Shown here in pieces: positions 21,843 to 34,492 of a DNA stretch of 64,000 nt. Source of the stretch: Tubiluchus corallicola (taxonomy: Eukaryota; Priapulida; Priapulimorpha; Priapulimorphida; Tubiluchidae); the NCBI GenBank assembly GCA_030141605.1, contig JAQGDQ010000483.1, positions 1 to 64,000 of the forward strand, written 5' to 3'. The notes beneath the pieces were generated by a model. It saw nothing but the letters and a program-made list of their open reading frames with translations. It was not told the DNA's origin and made no database searches. Position 1 is the stretch's first letter. The number at the start of each line of letters is the position of its first letter. The position numbers and the translations under genes were made by a program.

Positions 21843-24700
21843 GCATTTTGGTTGGGTTGTAAAATCGTAAGTTAGATTATCAACGTGTATGAATATGTCA
21901 GGAATCTATTGTAGTGGAAAAGTTACTCATTCATTTTTAGCTGATTGACGTACATAATGATTTACAATTTGTGTAGTGTTTCACAAAGAAGCAGAGCTGT
22001 GGAAACACAAAATATCACAAATGTTCAAACTGATACCTGGTGAAATGTTCATTGATAAATTCTTAGTTCGTCTAAAATACCCTGGATCCTGATATTAAAA
22101 ATTTTGATGAAATGTGAAATTCAATGTGGAATTTAGAAAGCTCGGGTTATGAACAAAGTAATGTCGACATAAATTATTTAATATCTGGTTAAAATTGACT
22201 AAATATAATTGCCAGAAACCAATCATAACCATAATCTGAATTATTATAATCTTTACTAATCAGTGATGGAGTTTTATTAAACATTGTTTTCGAAAATGTA
22301 CGCTTGATGGCACTGCCGAATTAAGCTAAAAGACTGCTTTGGCCGTTGGCAGCTCCTGTAATGATTTTACTACGACTGACGAAAGATGGCAGCACGTAAC
22401 CTATTTTGTTGTCGGAATCTTTCCGACTTGAGTGACTCAGAACCCCCAAACCGGTTCTTATTTCTTACTTCGGTAAAATTTGTCAGAATATCTAAAGGTA
22501 TTACACTGATCAAATGAGTAAATTGTTAACTGTATCGTCTGTGGACTTGAAAAATTAATACTAAAGCTGAAACTCATGTTGGACTATAGACAAGGGCTAC
22601 TTTCTTATCGTTTACTAGAGCTTCCTTTTTGTCCGTTTAGAACAAACCAAGATTGGAACACCAAAAAAGGAACTAACGAATAGATTTGTCATGTTGTTAT
22701 CACACTATACCTCGTGGGGAAATCTTTGTGGTTGTCTGGTAACTTGATGAACGGTTCAGGAATTTCCGGTAGTTTTTTCTTCGGTTAATTCAACTTAATT
22801 ACCTTCTTAATGTTTCAAATAATTGGATTCGCTAGTTGACTCACTGCAGCCCGGGGTGGTTTTTGTGACCAGAATTATTATCCAGCTTTTAAACCCACAC
22901 AGGCGGTTTAAAAGATGATGAGTCAATTTCATCCATTCAGACGGTGCAGATCTTTGTTACGAACAGATCCTGTTTCTACTTGGGGAAAAGTTCTTGAGCT
23001 TTTTTCCTTGTACTACTGCCGCATTTCTTTTGAATTTTCGATAACTAGTCGTTGAGAAAACACGTGAATCTGTGTATCTAACGTACAGTAAAGGCTCCTG
23101 ATGTTGGAATTAGTTATGATTAGCAAATGACTGTGACTTCGTACTTGCAAGACTTAGTGGTTTCAGTTTTCAAACAAATGAACGAATCCCGCCTATGTCG
23201 TTGTTTTAGTGACAATGAATGATCACCAAATGCCGTGTTGGTCGCAGCAGCCACACAGTTGTTCTGCGAAGAAAACTTAAAGAAACTTGGTCGTAATAAA
23301 TAATGATAAAAGTTTTAAAATTTTCGTTTCTGATACTCGTTTTAGACACGCTAATGGGAACGATGGCTTTTGTCGACTGAAAATTACGTGAATTGGAGTG
23401 CAGCAAACACGGCTGGTTTCTATTTTTCAAGAATTCTTTGTGTCACAAGAGTTTCGTTCGTGTTTTCGCTGCTTTAGCTGAAAAGAATTGGTTAGTGACA
23501 TGCAGTTCTCGTGAACTAGAGTGAGAGATAATTTAACAAGTGTGACGATGTTTTTTTAATTAAAAAATTCGACGGGGCGTGGCGCACGTGTCGTACTGCA
23601 TTTTAAAACGTGTCTGTGAACTCGTTAGACAGCGAGAAAATATGTAATAGGAACGCGTGGAAGGTATCCACGAGATATTAAATCACCCACAGACGTGAAA
23701 TACCAGAGTTAATTGAATAAATGTTCAAACAAAGTTCAAGCCTTCACAGTATAGTTCGTCTACTAATTTAAAAAGGCCGCACCGTGCTTCATATAATTAT
23801 AAATCAAATCAATTAACTATAGAATAAATGACATCCTTTTATAATTACGTTGAACAAGGAGCATATTTCACTTTTAGTGGGTTAGTGTTATTCCATCACA
23901 GATCATCAATTATCATTACAGGGCCATAGCTGGCGACCTTTGTGTGATCTTGTAATGTTGATGTATGATTGTACATTGCAAAGGACGTTCCGGCTGCTAT
24001 CATGAAATTGAATTATACTGCAAAATGGTGCTGTTTGCGATGGATTTTCTCTCGCATCTTTTAAATTTTCAAACCTTTTCCGGAAATTTTCGAACTTGCT
24101 GTTAATGACTTGTTGTCTTGGACAATAATCATTTCATTTCAACAAACAGATTTCTATAATAGCGTGGCACATCTTTTGAGAAAAGTGTTCAAAAAATTAT
24201 TGGCGCATGCTACTTTAAGCAAATCGTGATTTCGACTGAAAATGTAGTGCCGCCATCTATTAAGAAAAATGTTCAAGAAATTCGAGAGGAAAAGAAAATA
24301 CTGTTTTAAACGAAGCCCAGAGACATTTTTGACATTTTGAACGGGATATGTCTTATTTTATTGACTGTTTAACTCAGAAGGGTGAATATTCAGTCGGTAA
24401 GTGATAATTCTGCTTGAAATTATAACAGAGTGTGTCAACACAGCCGCGCTGTAGAAAGACAACAGATGCGGCAAATTGAACCTGTACTTCTGCATTATGA
24501 CATAATAATGACGTAAATGTAATATTGTGTTTTTGCGTGGGGTAATATTAGTACTCTTATCCATTTTAGTGCACTACTACTTTTGGAACTTCTGGACTTT
24601 CATTTGCTGCCTTTCTCACATATATATATGTTTATATAGCCCAGAAACATTTAGTTATACCTATACCTATTATACAATTATACCTATACGTAACTAGTAT
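21843..24700. other. long intron-like AT-rich stretch
   Basis: I found no convincing exon, element end or RNA gene on either strand. Short ORFs (e.g. 23206-23430 minus) have no recognisable features. Confidence 0.45.
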
Positions 24701-24715
24701 TAGGAAGGAAGATAG

Positions 24716-25480
24716 ATAGATAGATAGATAGAGAGATATTTTATTTCTAAAAATCAATTTCCAACACGAAAATTACAAATTTGACGCATACCCGATGGTT
24801 TTGTCAGCGGGCAGAGCTCGGGTAATGATTTCCAGATCATACTAACAATTTGACTCAACATAGCATTTTAACATAGCTGCACAAGGTATATACACAGATA
24901 TACAAATTTAGTTGTAAACTCCATGAAGCGAAAAAACTATTTACTAAGCATTTGTACACATGTGATAAACAAATATTTTACCTATATGATAATCACAGTG
25001 ATGCGGTTATATGTCCGCTAAAAAAGCTATACTATTTAATTCAAAAATCTATGCATACAGTCGTAAATGAAAGGAAATTTCCAATTGACATTAATTCTCC
25101 ATGAAATAAATTTGCAATGTTACTATAACTGGAAATAGGAGGAAACCTAGCATAAGGAAAAATCTGACCTAGTATTATTACACGCTTATCTAGATTATAC
25201 ATGCAACCTATCATTGCACTGTTCTTTTTTTACAATGGCTAAAAATAGGTTCAGCCACAGGATATGAGATAAGCCTTAACAGGAAATGTACCAAGATTGG
25301 TCATTTAAATCAATTAACGCAGAAGAATAGTCCTAATAATACTAAGATTAATGTTAATAATAACAATATGAAAAGAAACGTTTTACCGCCTAATTTTTTG
25401 CTTCAGTGGCATATTGAAAATTTGTGAAATTGTAGACACTTATTTCTACAAGCAGATAACACACTTCCTTATGAAGTTGT
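24716..25480 (-). mobile_element. probable LINE 3' UTR with TATC tail
   Basis: The reverse complement ends ATTTTTAGAAATAAAATATC followed by TATC units (24716-24734 on +). This matches the GAAATAAAATAT signature of the LINE copies at 44.1 and 63.7 kb. A GC-richer patch (GGGCAGAGCTCGGG, about 24810) lies about 70 bp inside. No coding remnant was identified, and the far boundary is a guess from composition. Confidence 0.45.
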
Positions 25481-27416
25481 CGTATGAGCCACCCTTCATC
25501 TTTACTCTCCTAGCAGCAACATCTTTCGATATTTTTTTTTGATAAAAGTCTGCAGACGTTCTTTTATTGTGCAGATTATTAATTATACACATAATAAACT
25601 CATGTGCCTGAGCTGAGTTACAAGTCTTAATATGGTACTGCAGTTGAAACGCCTAGGTCATATTTGAGTCTGGTTTCCCCACGAATACGTCAAAACTAAT
25701 AAAACTTTGAATAGTGAAACTCTTCCTATACACTCAAGGAGCAATATGATTCTGCAAGTGGATAACAAATATTGGCACTTTGTCCATCGAATTTACACTT
25801 CAAAAAGAGATGAAGGTGTGCCGCTATAAGAATGGCACCTGTCCACGCCTTTGAAGTGCGAACACAGCGATCTTTCTTATTTAACTTGCAGAATTCTTTC
25901 TACTTGTTCTTAAGCTCTTCGCTGGTACAAATAGCCCTAAAAATATATCACTTCATTTGCTTTGACATCGGTAAACTGCGGAACGTGTGCTCAAATTCTT
26001 TGTCATGAAAATGTCCCTATGCATCTTTGCGCTTGTTCGATGGTTTTCTTTCTGCGTTCTAGAAAGAGTGATTGAGTGGAAAAGTTTCCTCGCTTCCATG
26101 TGCTTTTCAATGTTATAGGTTTTGTCTGCTTATTAAGGAGGTTTTTAGTCGTTTCACCTATATCTATATATATGCTCAGTATACAGATACACATATCTGT
26201 TTACTGTAAAAGGACTGGGGACTGGGAAATTTGGGGTAAAGCTTAAACATTTTGTATATGTAAAAAACCTGTATAGCCATAAATAAATGTTAATATGACT
26301 TAATTAGAGGTGCCGTTTTATCGCAAGAACAACGAGATGAGGTCTCCAAGCAGAACTTTTTTCAAGGACAACTATACACCTTGAATAAAATCAAAATTTT
26401 ACGGTTTTTGTGGCAGTCAAAATCTCTCTCCTTCCTGCCATTCTGGCATTTTGATATATGAACAGCAAATACAATCTTGACAGCTTACAGCCTACCAGTG
26501 ACACAGCAGTCAATATTGCAACTTGTCATCCCAATCACGGCTGAAGTTTTGCGCACACCCTAGCGACAGATTTCGACATTAACGAGTTTCTGATTTAGTC
26601 CATCATCAACTATGTTGACGCTTACATGACGTCTGCTATTACATATAAAAGCTTGATGAACGTGCTACATGGGGTCACATGACCTTTGACAATGTAGGGG
26701 TGCCATTGATTAATGAAAATGGCATTGAATCGAAGGCCACGTTGGCTTGGTGAATCAGGGGATAGATGGCACGTTTCCTGAACGGAAGTAATTAGTCATT
26801 TTACCCAATGACAGATCATTAGAATCTTTTCCCTAATAAATCCAATGATCTGTAGTCTTAAATTACCGTCTGTAAATTTACTTGCACAATATTCAGTGAA
26901 TAGTTCATCGAAAAAGTGCTAACCTGATTCTTTTTTTCTAAATTCTTGGCAATTGCAAGTTTCAAGCCTTTGCAAAATATGATTTACAAAACTGTCTACC
27001 AACTCGTACTCAATAAACGTTGTTGTAGGGACCTTGTAATTTCATTAGGCACACATACAGTTGAAGTTAAGAATTCTTATTTCGAAATCTGTTTTATCTG
27101 CTTTGTAATTACTTTGTTTCGCAAAGGGGAAGCGTCAAAAAACTGAGCAGGAATTACCGTCTAACAGACACTGAGTTTCTGTCGCTCGTTTAACAGAGAT
27201 TAGCACTAACGGCTATTTAGCGTCTTACACTTAGGTAAAAACGCTATATACAAATAACGAATAACATTTAGGTTATATTAAAGTTTAAAGTTATAATTTA
27301 TTTTATTTTTTGCACCTGTAGTTTTTGCGCTGAATGTTTTTATATGCTCCTATAGTGAATGTTTTTTAACTTTCACTGATTGAGCATCTTAATATTTTGT
27401 TAATATTATGGCAAAT
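25481..27416. other. spacer, nothing firmly recognised
   Basis: One inverted repeat, ACAGATCATT (26811-26820) and AATGATCTGT (26844-26853), 10 bp with a 23-bp loop. No gene supported. Confidence 0.4.
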
Positions 27417-27545
27417 ATACTGTACTGTACTGTACTGTACTGTACTGTACTATATGCCTTGACATTAGCAGCAGCTAGTCTCGAACTAAAGACTGCGTGG
27501 TTGCAGTCCGAAATGTAGACCGCTCACCCACCCAACCCAGGACGC
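27417..27545 (-). mobile_element. short tRNA-derived SINE with ACTGT tail
   Basis: On the minus strand, TGGGTGAGCGGTC (A-box-like, 27518-27530) and TAGTTCGAGACTAG (B-box-like, 27475-27488) are spaced about 42 bp apart as in tRNA promoters. The tRNA-like part is followed almost at once by a pure pentanucleotide tail, seen on + as TACTG repeats (27417-27452). A tRNA-like head plus simple-repeat tail with no body is a minimal SINE. No flanking duplication was found. Confidence 0.65.
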
Positions 27546-28756
27546 AAAGTAATCTGAAAGCCAGCAGATATCTTAATGCCTCTTCCCAAGACTTGGACAC
27601 TGTTGAAAACTGCGTATGGAAATGCTACACCGATTACAGACGTTACTTCTGAAATAATAATTATTGTTGACAAGAATTATAATTTCACTATATTAGGCCA
27701 ACAGTGCATATTTGGTAAGACCTATCAGCATTACAAATCGTTGAAAAAAAAGCAAGATGTTTTATATTGTACTGCATTACACTGTATTGTTTTGTTTGTT
27801 CGATTATTGATTTTTTGCCAAATTCTCAGCACTTCGTCGTTAACTTCTTTTGCATTCTCAGCACTTTGCCCAGACGCAATTAAGAAGTTCAAAGCTAAAA
27901 ATGTTGAGGCTCACCTGCATAAGTGAAATCCGGTCACCTGGTGACTCGAAACGCTGTAAGAAAAGCGACAAAAGAGCATCTCACAGACAGTTGTAACTCG
28001 TGGCAGCATCTTTTTCAAAAAATCGACCGTTTCTTTAATTACAAGTATTATCAGGGCGAGGTGTCCTGCCCTGGGGCTCATACATGCTGAGTTTTAACTG
28101 ATACCTATACTTGATTTTTTCAACTGAGTGAGCAGAGTTCGTTGGTGGCTTTGTGTTCGGAAAATTTAAACTTCCCACGAGGTATCTAATAACTTGTAAG
28201 ACGAACAAAAAATCAATAAAATGAGTAGCTGTGGTGTTGGGCTTAGTGTTTCAGTGAAAAAAGCGAAAGTTGGGCAACGCGTCTGCTGAAAGATCAAAAG
28301 ATAGTGAGGATTGTGAAGGCTTACGAGAGATTTCCTCTCACCGGAAGCATAAATAATTTTTTGGTTATTTGAATTGGGTTTTTGCCAATCTGGAAGTTTG
28401 TCTAAAAGAGCCCATAAGCGCCTTCTGCATCATAATATCATGGTGACTGGCAGACCGTTTGAGAGAGAATCGTTTCACTGCTCTAGTTATGACGTTAAGT
28501 TGACCAAAACCAGTTTTCAAGTTTCTTTTTTGGATCCAAATTATCACGATGTGGACAAATTCTCGGTGATGAGGGCAGATGTACACTTTCCATAGCATAT
28601 TTGTGAAAACTGTGAGATTTACGCGGCCCATGCCTGTTTGAAAAATCCTCTATATTGAGTAGAGGTTTTCATTGCTGGCTTATCTTATCAAATTCAACAC
28701 TTTGTACCATTCACATTGTGCGGTAGGCCAAGTGTGCTAATTACTCCGTTTTGCAG
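27546..28756. other. spacer before the MGSG exon
   Basis: ORFs at 27576-27926 (+) and 28365-28631 (both strands) are not recognised and lack splice signals. Confidence 0.4.
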
Positions 28757-28865
28757 TATTGTGTTATTATGGGATCGGGACTGAGTAAAAGGGCTACCTG
28801 TTTGTCAACGTACGCATTACCTCTTCCGGACGAGTTGGTTTTTGATCTGAACGAGTTTTACTTTG
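28757..28865 (+). CDS. candidate alternative first coding exon with myristoylation motif
   Basis: An acceptor (TTACTCCGTTTTGCAG) and a strong donor (GTGAGTAAAG) bound 109 bases. An ATG at 28769 in good context (A at -3, G at +4) starts MGSGLSKRATCLSTYALPLP and runs to DLNEFYF, ending in phase 1. Gly2 with Ser at position 6 and basic residues at 7-8 fits the N-myristoylation consensus known from membrane-tethered signalling proteins; that it is myristoylated is inference. The 12 bases before ATG would be 5' UTR, so an upstream non-coding exon is implied. Phase 1 matches the exon at 34784. The protein family is not recognised. Confidence 0.55.
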
Positions 28866-28998
28866 GTGAGTAAAGTGAAGACAAATGCCAGAATATAGTT
28901 GCCAACTAGCAATCTCAAGTTTGCGTCTGTTTTTTTTTGTTTTTGCCAAATAATGTTTTTCTTTTATTGACTGAATTATTGAAAGATAAACCCATATC
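28866..28998. other. start of intron after MGSG exon
   Basis: Only a donor and AT-rich sequence, running into the GATA/GGAT arrays. Confidence 0.5.
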
Positions 28999-29158
28999 TA
29001 TAGATAGATAGATAGATGGATGGATGGATGGATGGATGGATGGATGGATGGATGGATGGATGGATGGATGGATGGATGGATGGATGGATGGATGGATGGA
29101 TGGATGGATGGATGGATGGATGGATGGATGGATAGATAGATAGATAGATAGATAGATA

Positions 29159-29195
<37 letters not shown>

Positions 29196-29355
29196 ACAGA
29201 CAGACAGATAGATAGGTAGACCGACAGGAGAACACAGATAGATAGCCGGACAGATGTATGGATGGCTGGTTGAACGGACAGAGAGAGAGAGAGAGAGAAA
29301 GAGAAAGGGGGGAGAGAGGCAGGCAGGCAGACAGACAGACAGATAGGTAGCTACA
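28999..29355. repeat. compound GATA/GGAT/GGCA/GACA tetranucleotide array
   Basis: Blocks in order: GATA, GGAT (about 29016-29131), GATA, GGCA (about 29161-29194), GACA/GATA, then a GA tract near 29279 and a second GGCA-GACA-GATA series (about 29320-29350). The minus ORF of Ile-His-Pro-Ser repeats is a repeat translation. Confidence 0.9.
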
Positions 29356-30675
29356 TAGATGGATAGATCAACAGATAGGCAGACGTAGAATATGTGAAAT
29401 AAAGTAATTTTATTATAGTGTCAGATAACATTCACCGCCGTGCGTTTCCAGCACTTAATAATACAGACACAGCTGAATTAAGTAAACTCAGTTGTGAAAT
29501 GCAGTGATATGTTTGTGGTTAATTAATTTAAAATGCTAAAATTTTAATTCGCTAACGTTTAAAGTGCAACATCTTAAGTATCATTCACTCTTTCTATAAT
29601 GCATCTATAGCTATACTAGTTATACTTATACTTTCTTGATTAATTATTTCAATGGATAATTTGAAGCTTTGAGGAAAGTCCTTCTTTAGGACCTGTTCTC
29701 ATAATCAGGTAACTTCCGCCAAATCATCCTAGGCTTACCTCTTATAGTAGTTACCGCGTCAGTAACCTAGTAACTCGTAACTCGGGTTATTCACTCAAAA
29801 TTCTTATGGTACATACAATTAATTATTTATGACCATTATAATGAATGATTCCAATAAAAATACCACATATGTGAGGTAAAAACACAATGAATAAGACAAA
29901 TTAAAGTCAGACGAAAAATAAAACAGTCCTGAAAAACTTCTTGCGGAACGATCAAAGTATCAAATATAAATACACTCAAACAGCAAATGTTCGTGTTACA
30001 TGCAACTAAAATGCAGCGATTAAAGCGCCATCATTTGGTAGCATTGCCACTGACCCGCTTTTTTCTCCATTCTGGTCTTCTGCTCTTATTGTTTGAATGA
30101 CAAACTGGCTGGCAGGTCGTAAACCCTTTAATCTCTGATGTAATAGACCGTGGGTTAGACACTTTATGATTGTTTTTCTCAGCTTGAGTCAATGTTAGCA
30201 ACTGAATGTTAGTTCCTTGGCTGGTTGGTCTGCAGAGGAGATGTAAGGCAGGAGTTTTTTGGCTTTGTAAATAAGGGTAAAAGGTCGCAGGCGCTGTTGC
30301 TAATAAAACTACGTTATCAAAAGCGCGCGTGTTTCTTCCCCCACCCCAAATCTGTTGCAGAGTTTTCATTCCCCGCCCACCGACTGCGTTTTTTCCACTT
30401 TGGGAGGCTGCATGCCAGAATCCAACACCCAAAGGTGAATATTGAGCATTATATCTTTATGCCTATTACCCAGCTTATTAACAGCAATAATTGTTTTCTT
30501 TAACTAAGTAACATTCTGGCAGGTTTTCTTGACAGTCATCGATCCATTTATTGACCAGCTCGGCACAGTTTAACTGCTGTCGAAATGCGCGTGGCGTAAC
30601 TAACCACTCATCTGTTTTTCCCCTAGGATGGCAGTGCAAGAGTACGACGATTTTGGAAGAGCCGACAAAATGCTT
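29356..30675. other. spacer, one unrecognised ORF pair
   Basis: Around 30031-30503 both strands are open and the minus frame (MGVGFWHAASQSGKNAVGGR...) is of mixed composition. No motif, splice site or start context decides in favour of a gene. Confidence 0.3.
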
Positions 30676-30679
30676 TTAA

Positions 30680-30892
<213 letters not shown>

Positions 30893-32193
30893 GTGTGCTT
30901 CAGCTGCAAAGCTAAACTACAAACACAGTGAACATTGACGTTTGCAACATACAGAGACTAAATAAATCATTTTATATTTACAATATATACACATATTTAC
31001 ATTAAAACATCTTGATTTTACAAGATTATGAGTTGATAAAAATAATCACTCTGCATACAAATATTGTCGCTTTTTTGTATACAGGATATTCAAATCTAGT
31101 TAAAGCGCATTTTTTTCATTTGTTTTAAAGGTAAATGAAGTTGTTGAATCTTTATCTTTGGCAAGGAGATATAAAAAAAATTGACCTATTCTGAACTTAG
31201 ACTATTTAGGTGGCTGAAAGAGCATTTAAATGTCAGGATATTAATTTCTGCAATAAACGGCTATTCAAACTGTGAGATTGAGTCACTTGCCTCAGCTTCT
31301 TTGGTTTGCAGCTGCTTTCTTAGTTTCCTTTTGAATAATAATATTGAGCTGGGTGAAGCCGAGATGCATCAGCCGGTGACGTGTTTCAGTTGTTAGCTTG
31401 TTTGGTTGGCCGAGGCGCTGATTCGGCTGTTTGGCTTGGTTTTGTAGAAGTTCAATTGATAGCGTCAAAAACTTTTAATCCTTTCTATCAAATAGCTTTC
31501 TCGTTCGTGAAACTTGCCTCATAATGATGTTCCAAGGCCTTCTCGTGTGAAGTTAATGTGGCGTTTTTGAATTTAATAAGCATAACGCAGGAATATCTTA
31601 GAAAAAACTACTTTTTTCAACATTCTCAATTACGGAAGAAAAACAAAGGAATTTGTTATACGTGTAATTGTATATTGACTTGTAACCTCAATTATTTTGA
31701 ATTTTGGACTTTTTAATTAAAAGGCATTTGTTGAGCAATATTAATTTTGTATAACTAATAGAATAATGTACATTGATATTTGTTTCTCGTATCGCTTTTG
31801 TACTCTGAGGACTTTGTATATTTTAATTTTAAGTGTTAACTAATGAATTACTTGTGTTTTTGAACTAGTTATCTATGTAACAATATTCTTGAAAACCAGT
31901 TGTATATATCTGTTCTCAACTAAAATGTATTTGTTGCACAGTGGAAAAACTCCGCTCAGTAATAGTATGTATGTCAATCCATATTGTATGTAAATAACAA
32001 TGTAAATAAATAAATTAATTAATATAAAAGGAAAGGAAATAAAAGATAAAGAACGAAATGTTAAAATCTGTAATAGTAGAGTGAACGAAAAATGACTTAC
32101 AACTTCAAAACTTGTCTCAAGCAGACGAAACATATATAGGTAACATTGCGTCTAAAGTGATTTTTATTGCGATTCTTCAGCCGGCCATAATTT
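30893..32193. other. intron-like spacer, nothing recognised
   Basis: No supported exon, RNA gene or element ends on either strand. Confidence 0.45.
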
Positions 32194-32201
32194 TAATACT
32201 T

Positions 32202-32541
32202 CACCTGCAAAATCACTTAATATGCTGAAGTAACGTACTGCTTCTCAAAAAAGCAATTTCGTCTCAAGGGGTTAATATTGTCCAGTACACTCTAGTCGCC
32301 AGCCTGATTATTTTCAACCTCTGTGTACAAGCAATGATGATCACTTCCGGTAATAAAATGGATGCAGAAACAGCTGAGTTCCTGTTGCCTGTCATTCACT
32401 TGCAAATAACTTACCTGGTTTATCACCCAGTGCACTTTTTCGGGCGCATTTACGAGGTACTTAAATGTGAATGTGAGTTTGCCAACTTTGCGTAATTAAT
32501 TAACACGCATCACTTCAGCATATTAAGTGATTTTGCAGGTG
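32202..32541. mobile_element. 340-bp MITE with perfect 30-bp inverted ends
   Basis: The first 30 bases (32202-32231, starting CACCTGCAAAATCACTTAAT) are the exact reverse complement of the last 30 (32512-32541). Flanking 8-mers TAATACTT (32194-32201) and TAGTACAT (32542-32549) agree at 6 of 8 positions, a plausible aged target duplication. There is no ORF, so it is non-autonomous. An 8-bp duplication is known for hAT and P superfamilies; I do not assign it. Confidence 0.75.
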
Positions 32542-32999
32542 TAGTACATAGGTTAGTCATTGGTATTAAATCCAAAGAGCATTTTGTTTACGTCGCCACT
32601 GACCTACAGGATAAATCAATCGAAAATGCTAAATAAGCATACTGCAATATCAGCTCTTTGGCAAGACAGTCTGAATTGTACTACTTTGCATGCTAAACTG
32701 TACTCCTAGAACCATGCTTTTGACTTTAATGAAGCCCTTATCTATTCTCATGTTGCCACATGTTGTCCTCATCTGGAAGCCAGATTGTCTGCGAGGTCAA
32801 GCCAAGATCCAGCTCATGTCAAGTCTTGCTGATATCACGTTCCTATCACTTTACTTACAACCAAGCTATGGGGCGAACGGGGGAATGGCCTTTTCCGTGA
32901 ATTTTGTTTATTGAAAGTAGTGAAATTTAGCTCTAGTCGCACTACTATCGTGAATTAAAACTGTTATTGCTGTTTCATTTCGAGATTGCTGGTTGAAGT

Positions 33000-33300
33000 T
33001 GATGTGCTTCAAAAAAAGCTCTTTGTTATTTGCAGCTTATTCCTTTAAAGTGGTTGTTACTATCACCATCGGAAATATTTTCGTCACAAAATTGGTGTGT
33101 TTCAAGGAAGTGAATTGGACCACTTTTATTTCGTTCATTTATAATTTCACTAAACTAATTACTACTGTCCCGCTGAAATAATTGATGGACTGATTTGGTG
33201 TGTCACCAGGAACTCTACTTGGACCACTCGTGTTTGATGCATATATCACTATGTTAACCATAGTTGATGGTTGCAACAAGTAATATTTCCTAGATTGACG
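33000..33300 (+). pseudogene. cluster of reverse-transcriptase motif fragments
   Basis: Two clear copies of the motif before the RT catalytic loop lie 106 bp apart: KIGVFQGSELDHFYFVHL from 33088 and FGVSPGTLLGPLVFDAYITM from 33194, against the usual GVPQGSxLGPLLF. A third possible copy, much weaker, is near 33000. The two clear units are also alike in DNA (TTGGTGTGT...CAGGAA...TTGGACCACT). This is either a tandemly duplicated LINE fragment or several adjacent remnants. Each frame closes within about 20-30 residues. Confidence 0.55.
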
Positions 33301-33694
33301 AGAAAGCAGTTTTCTACAGTTTGACACACCGGCGTCATGAGTTTATTAAGACGTAAAAAATACGTCGTACAGAAGCGAGGTAAGAAAAGTGTAGCAAAAG
33401 ATTTAGGACATGACAATCAATTCTTCAAACATTTCCTTTCCATTAATGGTATTTGCGTTGTGAACTGCGCTTGCTTGACGGCTCAATCCTGTAATATCGT
33501 AATTATCCGTACACCCAGACACGTTTCACACGATGTTTGATATCAAATAATTAAAATTTAATCTGATGAAATCTGGCTATTGATCGAAAGTGAAGTGAAT
33601 GTTGCGCCGTTTCAAAGCAAACAGCGGATTTTAATTGTCCCGCGCTCTGTGTTTTACAGAATTCTGGCACATTGATTTCATGTGAGGGGAGTAG

Positions 33695-34337
33695 TTAAAG
33701 GAAAAGATGGTTCAAGTTTAAACCGTGAGGCAAAATATCAGTAGGAAACGTGTTGTTTTTGTATAATATAATTTTTTTATTTTCTCTTTATTTCAGCTCG
33801 TACATGTCTTAAGCCGTAAAAATACAAATACTAAGAAAACAATTTATAAAGACCTAAATGCACTATTTACAAAAATGAAAAAGAGTAAGATTAAAAATTA
33901 AAATATATATACATAAGTGACTTACATTAAAAGTGAGTTAAAATTTCATTCCAATGGGCAAAAATTTTGGAGCATGTAAAACATCACTATAGTATTTTAA
34001 ATGTTTTAACAAACCATTAGAAAGGTTTAAAACATGGCATCTAAGATTATATATACATTTATGCAAAATAACTTTATAATTGTTAATACCATTATTATTA
34101 TTATTATTAATGCGAAAGAATTATGATTGCGAAGTTTAATTTTGTGTTCGCGCTGTTAATATTCTGCTGTTGCTTTCAGTCGTAATGTTATCGCTGGCTA
34201 CACCTGGCGTTAATTAAATACCTAAGCTAATATTTAATTAACAGAAACATTTGATCTTTATTATAGGCAGTAAAATACATATTTTTACCATACTTCAAAA
34301 TGTGACGGAATCTAAAAATAGTCCTTCTTTCCTTTAA
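33695..34337 (+). mobile_element. family B TTAA MITE interrupted by a LINE
   Basis: Left end TTAAAGGAAAAGATGG at 33695; right end CTTCTTTCCTTTAA closing at 34337. The last 200 bp align with the right end of 9159-9743 (ATTATAGG...TACTTCAAAATG). The interior (about 33760-34115) is replaced by a reverse-oriented LINE end. The left arm matches only at the terminal motif, so pairing the two ends as one insertion is inference. Confidence 0.5.
33760..34115 (-). mobile_element. 5'-truncated LINE, C-terminal coding end and 3' UTR
   Basis: The reverse complement has an open frame from the AAT block (34091-34112): NNYKVILHKCIYNLRCHVLN... ending ...LPIGMKF and a stop near 33940. A short 3' UTR follows, with TGAAATAAAG and an A/T-rich tail (about 33765-33800). 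The length and position of the coding end fit the C-terminus of a non-LTR ORF2. It sits inside a family B MITE, so it is younger than that element. Confidence 0.5.
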
Positions 34338-34434
34338 CTGTAGCCAGCATTAGAATATAATAGAATTGACCATACATTATAGCGTGTTATACATGATGCT
34401 AGGAGACATTTTGTCATACCGTGTTACGTTAGAC

Positions 34435-34492
34435 TATATCACATCAGTGACGTTATATCACGTCACATCACATCACACCACATCACACACGT
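34435..34492. repeat. CACAT/CATCA degenerate microsatellite
   Basis: Repeated CACATCA and CACGTCA words, imperfect. Confidence 0.6.

Noticed and set aside
27417-27452. CRISPR-like or direct-repeat array
   Set aside because: It is a pure pentanucleotide microsatellite serving as a SINE tail. No spacer-repeat structure was seen here or elsewhere in the window.
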